Assembly (NCBI GenBank): GCA_014859345.1
Contig: JACUUL010000017.1
Coordinates: 1-37,884 of the forward strand
Direction: 5' to 3'
DNA from: Thermoleophilia bacterium
Lineage (GTDB): Bacteria; Actinomycetota; Thermoleophilia; BMS3ABIN01
DNA length: 37,884 nucleotides
The position numbers and the translations under genes were made by a program. This document shows, piece after piece, positions 25,982 to 34,949 of the stretch. Below the pieces are notes generated by a model. The model searched no databases, had not been told where the DNA came from, and was given only the letters and a program-made list of their open reading frames with translations. Each line of letters begins with the position of its first letter. The first letter of the stretch is position 1.

Positions 25982-27937
25982 GTGATAAATCCTTTCAAAA
26001 GAAGCCTGGAAGCCAAGATTCTGGGCGTAATCGCCGCCGTGCTGGTGGTTGGCTTTGCTGTTTTTGCCATCATCGACATCAGGCAGGAGTCAGAAGCCCT
26101 TCTGGCCCAGAAGGAAGAGAGCACCGATATCCTCAGTTCTTCCGTAGTCAACAGCATCGAGAACATCATGCTCACGGGCAAGGGGGCCACCGCCGTCAGG
26201 AGCATCGACAACCTCCGCAATGTCCGCCAGGTCGACCGCATCCGGGTTTATTCCAACGAGGGTATCGAGGCATTTGGCGGCAACGGCGGGAACCAGCCCT
26301 CGGAACAGGTCCGCGATGCGCTGCGAACCGGGGACGGAAGCCGCCGCGTAGAGGAGCGCAATGGCACCCGGTACATGGTGCAGGTCAAGCCCCTTCCCAA
26401 TGACGCTGCCTGCCAGCAATGCCACGGCCCCGGTCCCATCCAGGGAGTTGTGCTGGTATCAACTTCCATGGAGGACGTGCAGCAAACAATCAACGACAAG
26501 AAGGCTTTTATGGCGCTGGCGCTGGTTCCGGGCCTTTTCCTGGTGCTGGCCATGCTGGCCGGAGCTTTAAGGGTTGCGGTCCTAAATCCACTGAGACGGG
26601 TGGCGACGGTAATCCGGGAGATAGCCGGCGGGGACCTGGGCCAGCGCGTGCAGGTCACCTCCGATGACGAAGTCGGCGTCATGGCCACCAGTTTCAACAG
26701 AATGGCCGACAATCTTGAGGAATCACGCGATAATCTGCGCCAGGTGAACCTGAATCTGCTGGAGGCGAACAGGCTGAAGTCAGAGTTCCTCTCGGTGATG
26801 AGCCACGAATTGAGAACACCCCTAAACGCGATCCTGGGCTTCACCGACATGCTCCTGGAACAGGATGATGAGGGCGAGTCCGGCCGCAACCTGCAATATC
26901 TTGTCAACATCGAAACCAGCGGCAGGCAACTGCTCAGACTGGTCAACGACATCCTGGACCTGTCCAGGATCAGCACCGACGACACCGAATTGAAGGTGCA
27001 GGATATTTCGATTTCCCGGCTTCTGGAGGACATCCGCAAGCTGGGCCACGCTTTTGCCGCACAGCGACACGTCCTGCTGGATGTAAAAATCCCGGCCTCG
27101 CTGCCACCGGTAGCCGCCGATCCGGGGAAGATAAAACGCGTTCTTTACAATCTGGTCAGCAACGCCATCAAGTTTACTCCGGAGAGCGGCCGGGTAACCC
27201 TCTCAGCCAGGGAGCATGGCGGCTTGATGGAGATATCCGTCGCGGATACCGGCATCGGCATCAGTCCTGAAGACCAAAAAAAGATTTTTTCCATGTTCGA
27301 GCAGCTCGATGGCGCGGATTCCCGCCGTTACGGAGGGATGGGAGTGGGATTGGCGCTCAGCCGGAAACTCGTGGAATCGCATGGCGGCAGGCTATGGGTG
27401 GAAAGCGAGCCCGGCAAGGGCAGCACTTTCTCTTTCTCCCTGCCGCTCGCTGAGAGCGGGCATCAGGCAGGCACAGAAACCGGCGCCGCCCCTGCAACCG
27501 CGCCCCGTATCGATCCTGAAAGCGGCAGCGACCGGGAGCTGGTGCTGGTGGTCGAGGACGATCCCCAGACCAGCGATCTGATCTCCACCTGGCTTCAAGA
27601 GGCAAATTTCAGGGTTGCCCGCGCATATGACGGAGAGCAGGCGGTCGAGCTTGCCTGTCGGCTTCAGCCTTTCGCGATCACCCTGGACATCCTGTTGCCC
27701 AAGCTGGATGGCTGGCAGGTGATGGAACGTCTGCGGGAAGACCCGGCGGCCAGGGGCATCCCGGTGGTAATAATCTCCATCTTGGAACAAAGCCCGAGAG
27801 CAGTGGCGATGGGCGCGTTTGATTACTTCGTCAAGCCGGTTGATAAAAAGGACTTCCTGTGCCGCATGTTGAGCCACGCGCTTTACGAACTGAGGGCGGG
27901 CAAGGAAGAGAAAGACATGCCGCCAGTCGACAACTGA
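25982..27937 (+). CDS. Haem-binding hybrid sensor histidine kinase
   Basis: 651 residues from GTG 25982. Membrane helix 1 is at about 12-32. The extracytoplasmic sensor domain (about 33-175) contains C144-QQ-C147-H148, a covalent haem-c motif, in the context of a Tll0287/DUF3365-like domain ([11 protein letters not shown] before, [16 protein letters not shown] after). Helix 2 (about 178-200) leads to a HAMP linker, then a HisKA domain with the phosphorylated H275 in [12 protein letters not shown]. The ATPase domain has N-box [17 protein letters not shown] and [11 protein letters not shown]-terminal receiver domain has D569 in [12 protein letters not shown]. It probably senses redox state, oxygen or NO through haem. 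No separate response regulator is adjacent. The start lacks a strong ribosome site. Confidence 0.93.
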   Translation: MINPFKRSLEAKILGVIAAVLVVGFAVFAIIDIRQESEALLAQKEESTDILSSSVVNSIENIMLTGKGATAVRSIDNLRNVRQVDRIRVYSNEGIEAFGGNGGNQPSEQVRDALRTGDGSRRVEERNGTRYMVQVKPLPNDAACQQCHGPGPIQGVVLVSTSMEDVQQTINDKKAFMALALVPGLFLVLAMLAGALRVAVLNPLRRVATVIREIAGGDLGQRVQVTSDDEVGVMATSFNRMADNLEESRDNLRQVNLNLLEANRLKSEFLSVMSHELRTPLNAILGFTDMLLEQDDEGESGRNLQYLVNIETSGRQLLRLVNDILDLSRISTDDTELKVQDISISRLLEDIRKLGHAFAAQRHVLLDVKIPASLPPVAADPGKIKRVLYNLVSNAIKFTPESGRVTLSAREHGGLMEISVADTGIGISPEDQKKIFSMFEQLDGADSRRYGGMGVGLALSRKLVESHGGRLWVESEPGKGSTFSFSLPLAESGHQAGTETGAAPATAPRIDPESGSDRELVLVVEDDPQTSDLISTWLQEANFRVARAYDGEQAVELACRLQPFAITLDILLPKLDGWQVMERLREDPAARGIPVVIISILEQSPRAVAMGAFDYFVKPVDKKDFLCRMLSHALYELRAGKEEKDMPPVDN

Positions 27938-28133
27938 CAAAAAATGCCGCTGGAAGCATGCGTTGCTGCCCTGGCGAATCGCGCGGCGCTGTCGTTCTCC
28001 TCTGACTCTTTCTCACTTTCAGCAAGGCAACCGTAAAAGCGGCTGTGCAGAAAGACCGGCTGTATGACGCCGGCTTCCCGCCATAAAGCTCCGCGAACGA
28101 CTGGCAACCGGTTTTGATAATATTTGCCTTGCC

Positions 28134-29486
28134 GTGAAAAGCAAGCGACTCAATCTCCATAAAACCACCCCGGCTCCCATCCGGTACGTGGCGCGGCCGT
28201 TCCAGCGTTTTTTCCGGGCGGCTGCTTCCGGAGGCATCCTGCTCCTGATCTCGGTGGTCGTGGCTCTTGGGTGGGCGAACTCCCGCTTTTCCGAATCGTA
28301 TTTCCATCTCTGGGAGAATCCCCTGACCCTGGGACTGGGCAGTTTTATCACGGAGCAGTCCCTGCATTTCTGGATAAATGACGCCCTCATGGTTATTTTC
28401 TTCTTCGCTGTGGGGTTGGAGATAAAGAGGGAGTTCCTGGCCGGCGAGCTTTCTTCCCGGAAAGCGGCGATTCTGCCGATCTTCGCCGCCGCGGGAGGCA
28501 TGGTGGTGCCGGCGGTGATCTACCTGGCGTTTAACCTGGGACAGCCGGGACAACATGGATGGGGAATACCGATGGCCACCGATATCGCTTTTGCCATTGG
28601 CGTAATGGCCGTCCTGGGCAGACGAATCCCGTTCGGCATAAAGATTTTCCTGGTGGCTCTGGCCATTGTGGATGATATCGGCGCTGTGCTGGTCATCGCC
28701 CTTTTCTATACGGGGGGCGTCTCCTGGCTGGCGCTGGCCGCAGCCGGGATTATCTTCGGCATCCTTATTGCCGCCAACAAGATGGGCATCCGGGCGATCT
28801 GGGTTTACCTTCTTCTGGGATTCGGCCTGTGGCTGACGGTTCACGAGTCGGGTGTGCACGCAACCATAGCCGGAGTGATGCTGGCGATGACCATCCCCTC
28901 CAGGCTGGATGTTGACGCCGGTGAATTCGTGCGGGTGGGAAAAAATCTGCTGGCTGATTTCGAGAAGGCTGGCAGCTGGGAAAACGATATCCTGCAAAAC
29001 TCCGAGCGCCAGGTCGCGCTCACCGAGCTGGAGGCGGCCAGCCGAGACCTGGAGGCGCCCTTGCAACGCCTGGAGCGCATCCTGTATCCCTGGGTAGCCT
29101 TCGTGATCGTGCCTGTTTTTGCGCTGTCGAATGCCGGGGTCAAAATCGAGGGAGATTTCGGCCAGCTGCTGCTTGGCGACCGCGTGGTGCTGGGTATCAT
29201 CGCCGGACTGGTGCTGGGCAAGCAGATTGGCATAACGCTGTTCTCCTGGGTCGCGGTTCGCCTGAACCTGGGCAGCCTTCCCCTGGGAGTCACATGGCGC
29301 CACGTGCACGGGGCCTCCTGCCTGGCCGGCATCGGCTTCACCATGTCCCTGTTTATCGCCATCCTGGCTTTCAGCGACGTGGAGATGCTTGACGCATCTA
29401 AGGTTGGCATCCTGGTTGCTTCGCTCGCGTCTGGCGTCCTGGGGCTGATCCTTCTGTTAACCGCGCCCGGGAAGTCTCAACGATGA
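28134..29486 (+). CDS. nhaA: Na+/H+ antiporter NhaA
   Basis: 450 residues from GTG 28134. It has about twelve membrane helices with the NhaA signatures: LMVIFFFAVGLEIKRE, MATDIAFAIG (the Asp at 150 corresponds to E. coli D133) and LAIVDDIGAVLVIALFY, where D180-D181 are the ion-binding pair. It is longer than E. coli NhaA (388) because of an N-terminal extension and a charged loop at about 255-310. It exports sodium in exchange for protons. A GATAAT box 12 bases before the GTG suggests a near-leaderless transcript. No partner genes are adjacent. Confidence 0.95.
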   Translation: MKSKRLNLHKTTPAPIRYVARPFQRFFRAAASGGILLLISVVVALGWANSRFSESYFHLWENPLTLGLGSFITEQSLHFWINDALMVIFFFAVGLEIKREFLAGELSSRKAAILPIFAAAGGMVVPAVIYLAFNLGQPGQHGWGIPMATDIAFAIGVMAVLGRRIPFGIKIFLVALAIVDDIGAVLVIALFYTGGVSWLALAAAGIIFGILIAANKMGIRAIWVYLLLGFGLWLTVHESGVHATIAGVMLAMTIPSRLDVDAGEFVRVGKNLLADFEKAGSWENDILQNSERQVALTELEAASRDLEAPLQRLERILYPWVAFVIVPVFALSNAGVKIEGDFGQLLLGDRVVLGIIAGLVLGKQIGITLFSWVAVRLNLGSLPLGVTWRHVHGASCLAGIGFTMSLFIAILAFSDVEMLDASKVGILVASLASGVLGLILLLTAPGKSQR

Positions 29487-29563
29487 TGTCTTGGGTATCT
29501 CCAGTTTCCGGTTTCCCGCACTAATTCATTCTGGAAACGAAGACGTCGCGAAATCCAAACCGC

Positions 29564-30940
29564 TCAGGTCCCGGCCTGGTTCTCTCCCATGCCGTACCGC
29601 TTCAGCTTGCGCCACAACGAAACCCGGTCGATCCCCAGGATATTGGCCGCCATCGATTTGTTGCCTCCGGTCGCCTGCAGCACCCATCTGATATACGCAA
29701 TCTCCTGCTCTTCCAGCGACGGATAGCGGCTTCCCTTTTTTCTGAATGTCCGGATATCAAGATCCCGAAGATCGTCCGGCAGGTGCGCCATCTCGATGGC
29801 TTCGCCGCTTGCCAGCGCCACGCCTCTCTCGATGACGTTCTCCAGCTCCCGGACATTTCCGGGAAAATCGTAATTTACCAGCAGGCCGACTGCTTCGGGC
29901 GCAATCTCTCGCACATCCTTCTTCATGAGCGCGGAATGTTTCGTTAGAAAGTACTGGCAAAGCAAGGGGATGTCATCGCGCCTCTCGGCGAGGGGAGGAA
30001 TGTTAAGGGAGATCACATTCAGCCGGTAATACAGGTCTTTTCGAAAACTGCTCCCCTCAGCTGTAAACTCGTGAAGATCGCGGTTGGAGGCGGCCAGGAT
30101 GCGGACGTCCACCTTGACCGGCGTTGTGCTTCCCAGCCTCAGCAGTTCCCTTTCCTGGATGACCCTGAGCAGCTTGACCTGCATGCCTGGTGACATCTCT
30201 GTGATCTCGTCCAGAAAAAGGGTGCCGCCAGAAGCCGCTTCTATCAGCCCCTTTTTGGAGGAGGATGCTCCGGTGAAAGCTCCTTTCTCATGGCCGAAAA
30301 GCTCATTGGCCAGCAGCTCCTCGGTCAAAGCGCCGCAGTTTACAGCAAGGAAGGGGCCTTCTGCCCTTCTGCTCATGAAATGGATGTATCGTGCCAGTAG
30401 TTCCTTGCCAGTCCCCGATTCCCCCGTGATCAGAACGTTGCAGTCCGTTGGCGCGATCTGGTTGGCAGTTTCCAGCAGCCGGCGCATTGATTCGTTCTGG
30501 GTGATGATTTTTACCTTGCCCTCGTAACGCTCGAGCTGTTTCCGCAACTGCGCGACCTCTTTCCGGAGGCCGACTCTCTCGACTGCGGATTTGACCACCC
30601 GGCGAACGTCGTCCAGTTTGAAGGGCTTGGCGATATAGTCGTAGGCGCCTTTTTTCATGGTCTCGACCGCCGAGGGCACAGAAGCATACGCGGTGATCAT
30701 GATCACCTCCGTGTCCGGATAGAGGCCCCTGCATTTCTCCAGGACCTCCACCCCGTCGGCCTCTTCCATTCTCAGATCAGTAAGCACCACGTCGAACTCC
30801 TTCTGTTCCAGCAGCCTCAAAGCCTCCACACTGCTGAGCATGCCCGTCACCTCGTATCCTTCTTTCTTCATCACGTGCTCGAGGTTCTTCAGGCCTGCCT
30901 GTTCGTCCTCTATAATCAGAATGCGTCCGTTGTTTCTCAT
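29564..30940 (-). CDS. Sigma-54-dependent response regulator (NtrC type)
   Basis: 458 residues. The receiver domain has E11-D12 and phosphoacceptor D55 in VVLTDLRMEEADG. The central AAA+ domain has Walker A GESGTGKE (173-180), the sigma-54 contact loop GAFTGA (220-225) and Walker B GTLFLDEI. The C-terminal Fis-type helix-turn-helix includes GGNKSMAANILGIDRVSLWR. Its start overlaps the kinase stop by four bases (ATGA), so the two are a pair. The nearest sigma-54 promoter is the one at 32527, beyond the kinase gene; it is very likely the target. Confidence 0.96.
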   Translation of the reverse strand: MRNNGRILIIEDEQAGLKNLEHVMKKEGYEVTGMLSSVEALRLLEQKEFDVVLTDLRMEEADGVEVLEKCRGLYPDTEVIMITAYASVPSAVETMKKGAYDYIAKPFKLDDVRRVVKSAVERVGLRKEVAQLRKQLERYEGKVKIITQNESMRRLLETANQIAPTDCNVLITGESGTGKELLARYIHFMSRRAEGPFLAVNCGALTEELLANELFGHEKGAFTGASSSKKGLIEAASGGTLFLDEITEMSPGMQVKLLRVIQERELLRLGSTTPVKVDVRILAASNRDLHEFTAEGSSFRKDLYYRLNVISLNIPPLAERRDDIPLLCQYFLTKHSALMKKDVREIAPEAVGLLVNYDFPGNVRELENVIERGVALASGEAIEMAHLPDDLRDLDIRTFRKKGSRYPSLEEQEIAYIRWVLQATGGNKSMAANILGIDRVSLWRKLKRYGMGENQAGT

Positions 30941-32340
30941 GTTTTTGGCTCCCGGGCAGGTAATTGGATGATAAACGTGGTCCCCATGCCGGGCTGGCTG
31001 TCCACATCCACGATCCCGCCGTGTTTTTCCACGACATTGTGGACGACGAAAAGGCCCAGCCCGTATCCCTTTTTCTTACTCGTGAAGAATGGGTCGAATA
31101 TCTTGGAGAGCGTTTCAGGCCCCATGCCGGCCCCGTTGTCACGCACATGGATCTCCACCATCTCTCCTTTCTCGCCCGCCCGCGACGCGGAAATGGAGAT
31201 GGTTCCCTCGCCCTTGATCGCGTCGACGGCGTTCTTGATCAGGTTCAGGATCATCTGCTGGATCTGCTGACGGTCCCCGTAAACCTGAAGGTTCTCAGGC
31301 ATGGCGGTGCTGATCCGGATCTGGGCGGGGATCTCCGCCTTGATGAAGCGAATCGTCTGATCAATGGCTTTGTCCAGCGAGAAAGTCCCATTCTGTTTCG
31401 TTCGGGAGAAATCGAGCAGGGAGGTCACCACGTCTCGGGCCCGGGCTGTTTCGGCCTCAATCTGGTCGATGAGTTCCATTTTGTATTCGAGATTATCGTC
31501 TCTCATCTCTTCCTTGAGGATCTGGCTGGAGGTGAAGATGTTGGAGAGAGGGTTATTCAGTTCATGGGCCACCCCGAAGACCAGCGTCCCCAGGGAAGCG
31601 AACTTCTCCGACTCCACCAGATACTGCTGGCGCTCCTGCAGCTCGATCAGCATCTTGTTGAAAGCCGCCTTGAGAGAGACGAGCTCCCGGTCGTCGAACC
31701 TGGCGGGAATCAGCGAGAATTCGCCGTCGGCAATCCTCTGCATATGCTTCTCCAGAACCGACAGCGGCTTGACAGCCTTGTCATAGAAAAAGAGGCCGCC
31801 GGCCAAGCCGGCCACCAGGATAAGGACCACTCCGGAGATAACCTGCTGTTTGGCCGACTGCAGGTAGTTCCCGGCGATGACATCGCGGTCGTTGGAGATC
31901 ATCTCGGCCGTGGTGACGATGTCTTTGCCCTTCTCGCGTATCTGTCCTTCCAGGACCTGTTTTTGCACCGGATCGATGATGCCGGCATCGGTCTTCAGTA
32001 AATCACTGTAATCTCTGAGGTCCTGGCTCAAGTTGTCTACCACTTCCGGGGATGTGAAGAGATAGAACTCCTTCCGGCCCAGTAGATCCTGTGCCTCCCT
32101 GATATAGCCATTTAGCTCCCGGTAGTCCTCGCCTGTCCGGTAGAGAAAAAAGTTTTTCTCGAACCGCCTTATTTCCAGTGTCGCGTCAAAAAAACTGGAG
32201 ACAGCCTCGCCTGAGGAAACCATCTCCTGAGTGTTGTTGAGGTTATTCCAGCTAAGCAGCACGAATGCGAACACCACCGCCACGCCGGACACATATCCGA
32301 AGAAAATTTTCTGGCGGAGACTTCTGGTGCGGAGTTTCAT
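30937..32340 (-). CDS. Sensor histidine kinase partner of the sigma-54 regulator
   Basis: 467 residues from ATG 32340; the frame stays open further upstream, but MKLRTRSLRQKIFFGYVSGV is a natural membrane-protein start. Helix 1 (about 10-30), an extracytoplasmic all-helical sensor domain (about 31-165) with EIRRFEKNFFLYRTGEDY as found in helical bundle sensors, helix 2 (about 168-186), HAMP, then HisKA with H259 in LVFGVAHELNNPLSNI. The ATPase domain has NLIKNAVDAIKGEG, DNGAGMG and KKGYGLGLFVVHNVVEKHGG. The NtrB/ZraS-like kinase core fits its sigma-54 partner. The signal is unknown. Confidence 0.95.
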   Translation of the reverse strand: MKLRTRSLRQKIFFGYVSGVAVVFAFVLLSWNNLNNTQEMVSSGEAVSSFFDATLEIRRFEKNFFLYRTGEDYRELNGYIREAQDLLGRKEFYLFTSPEVVDNLSQDLRDYSDLLKTDAGIIDPVQKQVLEGQIREKGKDIVTTAEMISNDRDVIAGNYLQSAKQQVISGVVLILVAGLAGGLFFYDKAVKPLSVLEKHMQRIADGEFSLIPARFDDRELVSLKAAFNKMLIELQERQQYLVESEKFASLGTLVFGVAHELNNPLSNIFTSSQILKEEMRDDNLEYKMELIDQIEAETARARDVVTSLLDFSRTKQNGTFSLDKAIDQTIRFIKAEIPAQIRISTAMPENLQVYGDRQQIQQMILNLIKNAVDAIKGEGTISISASRAGEKGEMVEIHVRDNGAGMGPETLSKIFDPFFTSKKKGYGLGLFVVHNVVEKHGGIVDVDSQPGMGTTFIIQLPAREPKT

Positions 32341-32362
32341 GTAATCAATACTATTCCTAAAT

Positions 32363-32377
32363 ATTGCATTTTGCAAT
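32363..32377. promoter_or_regulatory. Upstream activator site 1 (ATTGCA dyad)
   Basis: ATTGCA-TTT-TGCAAT is a perfect inverted repeat with 6-base arms, about 150 bases upstream of the -24 element. It shares TTGCATwwTGCAw with the second site, the pattern expected for dimers of one activator. Confidence 0.65.
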
Positions 32378-32438
32378 CTTTCCAGATATTTGTGCAACAC
32401 TCGGGTCGTTATAGAATTCACGGAACCCTCACAAACCG

Positions 32439-32451
32439 TTGCATAATGCAT
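32439..32451. promoter_or_regulatory. Upstream activator site 2 (TTGCAT-A-ATGCA)
   Basis: TTGCATAATGCAT contains the dyad TGCAT-A-ATGCA, about 76 bases upstream of the -24 element, in the usual enhancer window of NtrC-type activators. It matches site 1 in 10 of 13 positions. A half-like TTGTGCAA lies between them at about 32390. Confidence 0.65.
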
Positions 32452-32526
32452 CACTTATGACTTCTCAATGCGCTTTTAAGCCCTGTTTTCTCCCTTTTTA
32501 AGGGGTTTAGTGCTAGCTGCGCCTCT

Positions 32527-32542
32527 TGGCACGGTTATTGCT
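32527..32542 (+). promoter_or_regulatory. Sigma-54 (-24/-12) promoter
   Basis: TGGCAC, five bases, TTGCT: an essentially perfect match to the sigma-54 consensus. It is 60 bases ahead of the first gene of the stress/transport operon and adjacent to the genes for a sigma-54 activator and its kinase. Confidence 0.92.
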
Positions 32543-32601
32543 ATATGAAATATGAGTACACATGAGAGGGCCGGCAGCAAACCGGCCAGGAGGTAGTGAA
32601 C

Positions 32602-32799
32602 ATGAAGCTGATGCAAGGACTGGAGAACCTGCTGATGGCGGCGGCTTTTGCCGAGGAAGGCGAATTCGACACCGCCAGACAGATGGCTGCCGAGGCAATT
32701 CCGGAATCCGGAAAGGCAAAGGACAGCACGCCTGTACTGAAGCGGAAGCGAGAGACGCGCAGGCGAAGGAGGATATTTCCTTCCCCGCGCAAGGCATGA
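32602..32799 (+). CDS. Small protein with LMAAAFAEEGE module
   Basis: 65 residues from ATG 32602 with a perfect AGGAGG eight bases ahead; first gene after the sigma-54 promoter. Residues 1-30 (MKLMQGLENLLMAAAFAEEG, then EFDTARQMAAE) form a helical module repeated at the start of the next protein. The tail turns abruptly to Arg-rich sequence (KRKRETRRRRR), whereas the neighbouring frame there has a more coding-like composition, so a frameshift, real or a sequencing error, is possible after about residue 45. Function is unknown. Confidence 0.75.
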   Translation: MKLMQGLENLLMAAAFAEEGEFDTARQMAAEAIPESGKAKDSTPVLKRKRETRRRRRIFPSPRKA

Positions 32800-32829
32800 G
32801 CGCCGCGACGTCGCCGCGAACCTGACCGA

Positions 32830-33303
32830 GTGGGCAAGCTGGGTAAAAAATTCGAAGACCTGATGGCGGCCTCCTCCTTCGCGGAAGCGGGGGAGCCAGA
32901 GGCCGCCCGGGAGCTTCTCAAGGGCAGCAAGAAAGTACTGCTCGTGCTCACCGGCGAAGAGACGGATACCAAGTCACTCGGGCACGCGATCAATATCGCC
33001 CAGAGGACCGGTGCCGATCTGGAAGTCCTGACTGCAGGAGATGTCATGACAGGGGAGGCGCTAAAGCAGTGTGAAGAATGGGCGCGCAGTCAGTCTGTGG
33101 GATTCAGGGCGTTCCGTAAAAAAGGCTGCCTCCGGGATGCGACTTTAAGCCACACCAAAAACCGGCGCGATCTGGTCTGTGTGGTCATCGAATCCACTCA
33201 CACACTGAAAAAAGACTGCGCGCCCCGAGGTGGCAACTGGCTCGACGGCGTCTGGAAGCATCTGGGATGTCCGCTAACGCTAGTATCTGAAAAAAGCGAC
33301 TGA
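32830..33303 (+). CDS. USP-like protein with shared N-terminal module
   Basis: 157 residues from a GTG at 32830 with a poor ribosome site. Residues 4-30 (GKKFEDLMAASSFAEAGEPE, AARELL) repeat the module of the preceding small protein. The rest has an alternating strand-helix layout like universal-stress proteins: KKVLLVLTGEETD, RTGADLEVLTAG, DLVCVVIEST and CPLTLVS. A GCLRD motif and Cys residues stand out. Similar proteins occur beside TauE-type permeases in sulfate-reducing bacteria, by my recollection. The ATP-binding glycine loop of true USPs is absent. Role is probably regulatory or a scaffold for the permease. Confidence 0.78.
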   Translation: MGKLGKKFEDLMAASSFAEAGEPEAARELLKGSKKVLLVLTGEETDTKSLGHAINIAQRTGADLEVLTAGDVMTGEALKQCEEWARSQSVGFRAFRKKGCLRDATLSHTKNRRDLVCVVIESTHTLKKDCAPRGGNWLDGVWKHLGCPLTLVSEKSD

Positions 33304-33327
33304 AGATCAACACAAAAAGGAGAAGTC

Positions 33328-33567
33328 TTGACCAGAACCGCAGGAAAAAAATCATACGTCAGGCTGACGATACTGGGAATAATATCGCTTTTATCGTACT
33401 ACCTTCTGTTAGCAAACCAGAGCCTGGTGACAGATTACTTCATCAAGGGCGGAGCTTATGCGCTCCTGCCGATCGGCACGGCTCTTTATTTCTCTTTCGT
33501 GCATGGAGCCTTCTGCAGCGGCCTGCTGACGATCGCGCGCATCTCTGCAAAGGGGTCATCCCATTAA
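33328..33567 (+). CDS. Small two-helix membrane protein
   Basis: 79 residues from TTG 33328 with AAGGAGA five bases ahead. A basic N-terminus is followed by membrane helices at about 11-29 and 40-72, with the conserved-looking block GGAYALLPIGTALYFSFVHG. By position it belongs to the sigma-54 operon and directly precedes the permease, so it may be an accessory subunit. No assigned function. Confidence 0.78.
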   Translation: MTRTAGKKSYVRLTILGIISLLSYYLLLANQSLVTDYFIKGGAYALLPIGTALYFSFVHGAFCSGLLTIARISAKGSSH

Positions 33568-33613
33568 TAAAAACACTTGACAAGTGGATTTTGATAAAGG
33601 AGATGGATGGAAA

Positions 33614-34948
33614 TTGAAAAAATGGATCGTAGCGATACTGGCGGCAATAATTGCGATGCTGGTCCTGGCCCCGGCCGCTTTAGCCGAGGGGGCGCCTCCT
33701 TCAGACGCCAAGAAGGGCGAGTTTATCAAGGTTGATACAGCCAACCGTACCGCCGAATTCAGGCCGGTAGACCGGGATGAGCCCATAACCGTCAGGCTGG
33801 ATGAGCCTCTTGCAGTGGAAGACGTGCATTTGGACAAGAAGGTCATGGTCTCGCTCAGCAATGATGACGGCGAGCAAGTCGTCACCGAGATCTCGGTCAT
33901 GTTCATCGGCCTGGAGCCGGGCACGCTGGTCGCGTTGCTGATCGTCGGGTTTGTGGGCGGTCTGCTGAGCGGATTCATCGGCTCGGGAGGCGCTTTCGTG
34001 CTCACTCCCAGCATGATGTCGCTGGGTGTCCCCGGAGCTGTGGCCGTGGCCAGCAACATGTGCCACAAATTCCCCAAGGCCATGGTAGGCACCTACAAGA
34101 GGTTCCGCTACGGCCAGGTCGATGTCAAGCTGGGACTGATGATGGCCGGGTCGGCAATTGCTGGCGTGGAGCTGGGCATCCGGGTCCAGAAGATGATCCT
34201 GGACAAGTGGGGCAGCAGCGGCTCGGACCTGTACGTGAGCTTTGTATTTGTAGTGATACTGGTGATTGTGGGCAGCATAGTTCTTCGCGACGCTTTTAAA
34301 TCCGCGCGGGGCGGCGAGGCGGGGGAGAAAAAGCCCAGGCTGGCGCTAACCATGCAAAAGATTAAAATCCCTCCCATGATTCACTTCAAGAAGGCGGATG
34401 TCGTTCTCTCCTTGTGGGTGACTGTGCCGATCGGATTCGCCACCGGCCTGCTGGCGGCTACTATAGCGGTCGGCGGTTTCATCGGAGTTCCCGGGATGAT
34501 ATACATAGTTGGGGCATCCGCCGTGGTAGCCAGCGCGACCGAGTTGCTGGTGGCCTTCGTTATGGGCCTGTGGGGTTCCACGCAGTGGGCCCTGAGCGGA
34601 CTGATCGACATCAGGCTGACCCTGCTGATCCTGGCAACTTCTTTGCTGGGCGTTCAGCTGGGCGCCTTGGGAACGACCTACGTCAGGGACCACACCATCA
34701 AGCTTGTCATGGCCGCGGTCATGCTGATCGTGGCTGTAAGCCGAGGAGTCAAAGTGCCCGTATACATGAACAAACTGGGAATGATCTCCGTCTCTTCCGG
34801 AACTGCCGACTTACTCAATACCATAAGTTTTTGGGCTCTGATAGCGGCCCTTGCTGTTGCCGGCGGTATCATCTCCAGCGCCATGATCAAGGGAATCATC
34901 CGCGCCAGGATCGAGGAAAAGGAAGTGGCTGCTTCGAGGGGCGCCTGA
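33614..34948 (+). CDS. TauE/SafE-family permease with N-terminal domain
   Basis: 444 residues from TTG 33614, placed after AAAGGAG and giving the signal peptide LKKWIVAILAAIIAMLVLAP with an ALA-EG cleavage site. An extracytoplasmic domain follows (about 25-95: FIKVDTANRTAEFRPVDRDE). Then come eight or so helices, in two TauE/SafE repeats: VGGLLSGFIGSGGAFVLTP near residue 115 and PIGFATGLLAATIAVGGF near residue 285. The family exports or imports sulfur-containing or organic anions such as sulfite, taurine-derived compounds and sulfoacetate. The exported N-terminal domain and placement with USP genes under sigma-54 control are distinctive. Substrate is unknown. Confidence 0.9.
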   Translation: MKKWIVAILAAIIAMLVLAPAALAEGAPPSDAKKGEFIKVDTANRTAEFRPVDRDEPITVRLDEPLAVEDVHLDKKVMVSLSNDDGEQVVTEISVMFIGLEPGTLVALLIVGFVGGLLSGFIGSGGAFVLTPSMMSLGVPGAVAVASNMCHKFPKAMVGTYKRFRYGQVDVKLGLMMAGSAIAGVELGIRVQKMILDKWGSSGSDLYVSFVFVVILVIVGSIVLRDAFKSARGGEAGEKKPRLALTMQKIKIPPMIHFKKADVVLSLWVTVPIGFATGLLAATIAVGGFIGVPGMIYIVGASAVVASATELLVAFVMGLWGSTQWALSGLIDIRLTLLILATSLLGVQLGALGTTYVRDHTIKLVMAAVMLIVAVSRGVKVPVYMNKLGMISVSSGTADLLNTISFWALIAALAVAGGIISSAMIKGIIRARIEEKEVAASRGA

Positions 34949-34949
34949 C

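Noticed and set aside
32797-32799. In-frame TGA between the small module protein and the USP-like protein, as a third selenocysteine
   Set aside because: The flanking residues are Arg/Pro-rich with no Cys-type context, and the second protein begins with its own copy of the module. It looks like a real stop or a frameshift region.
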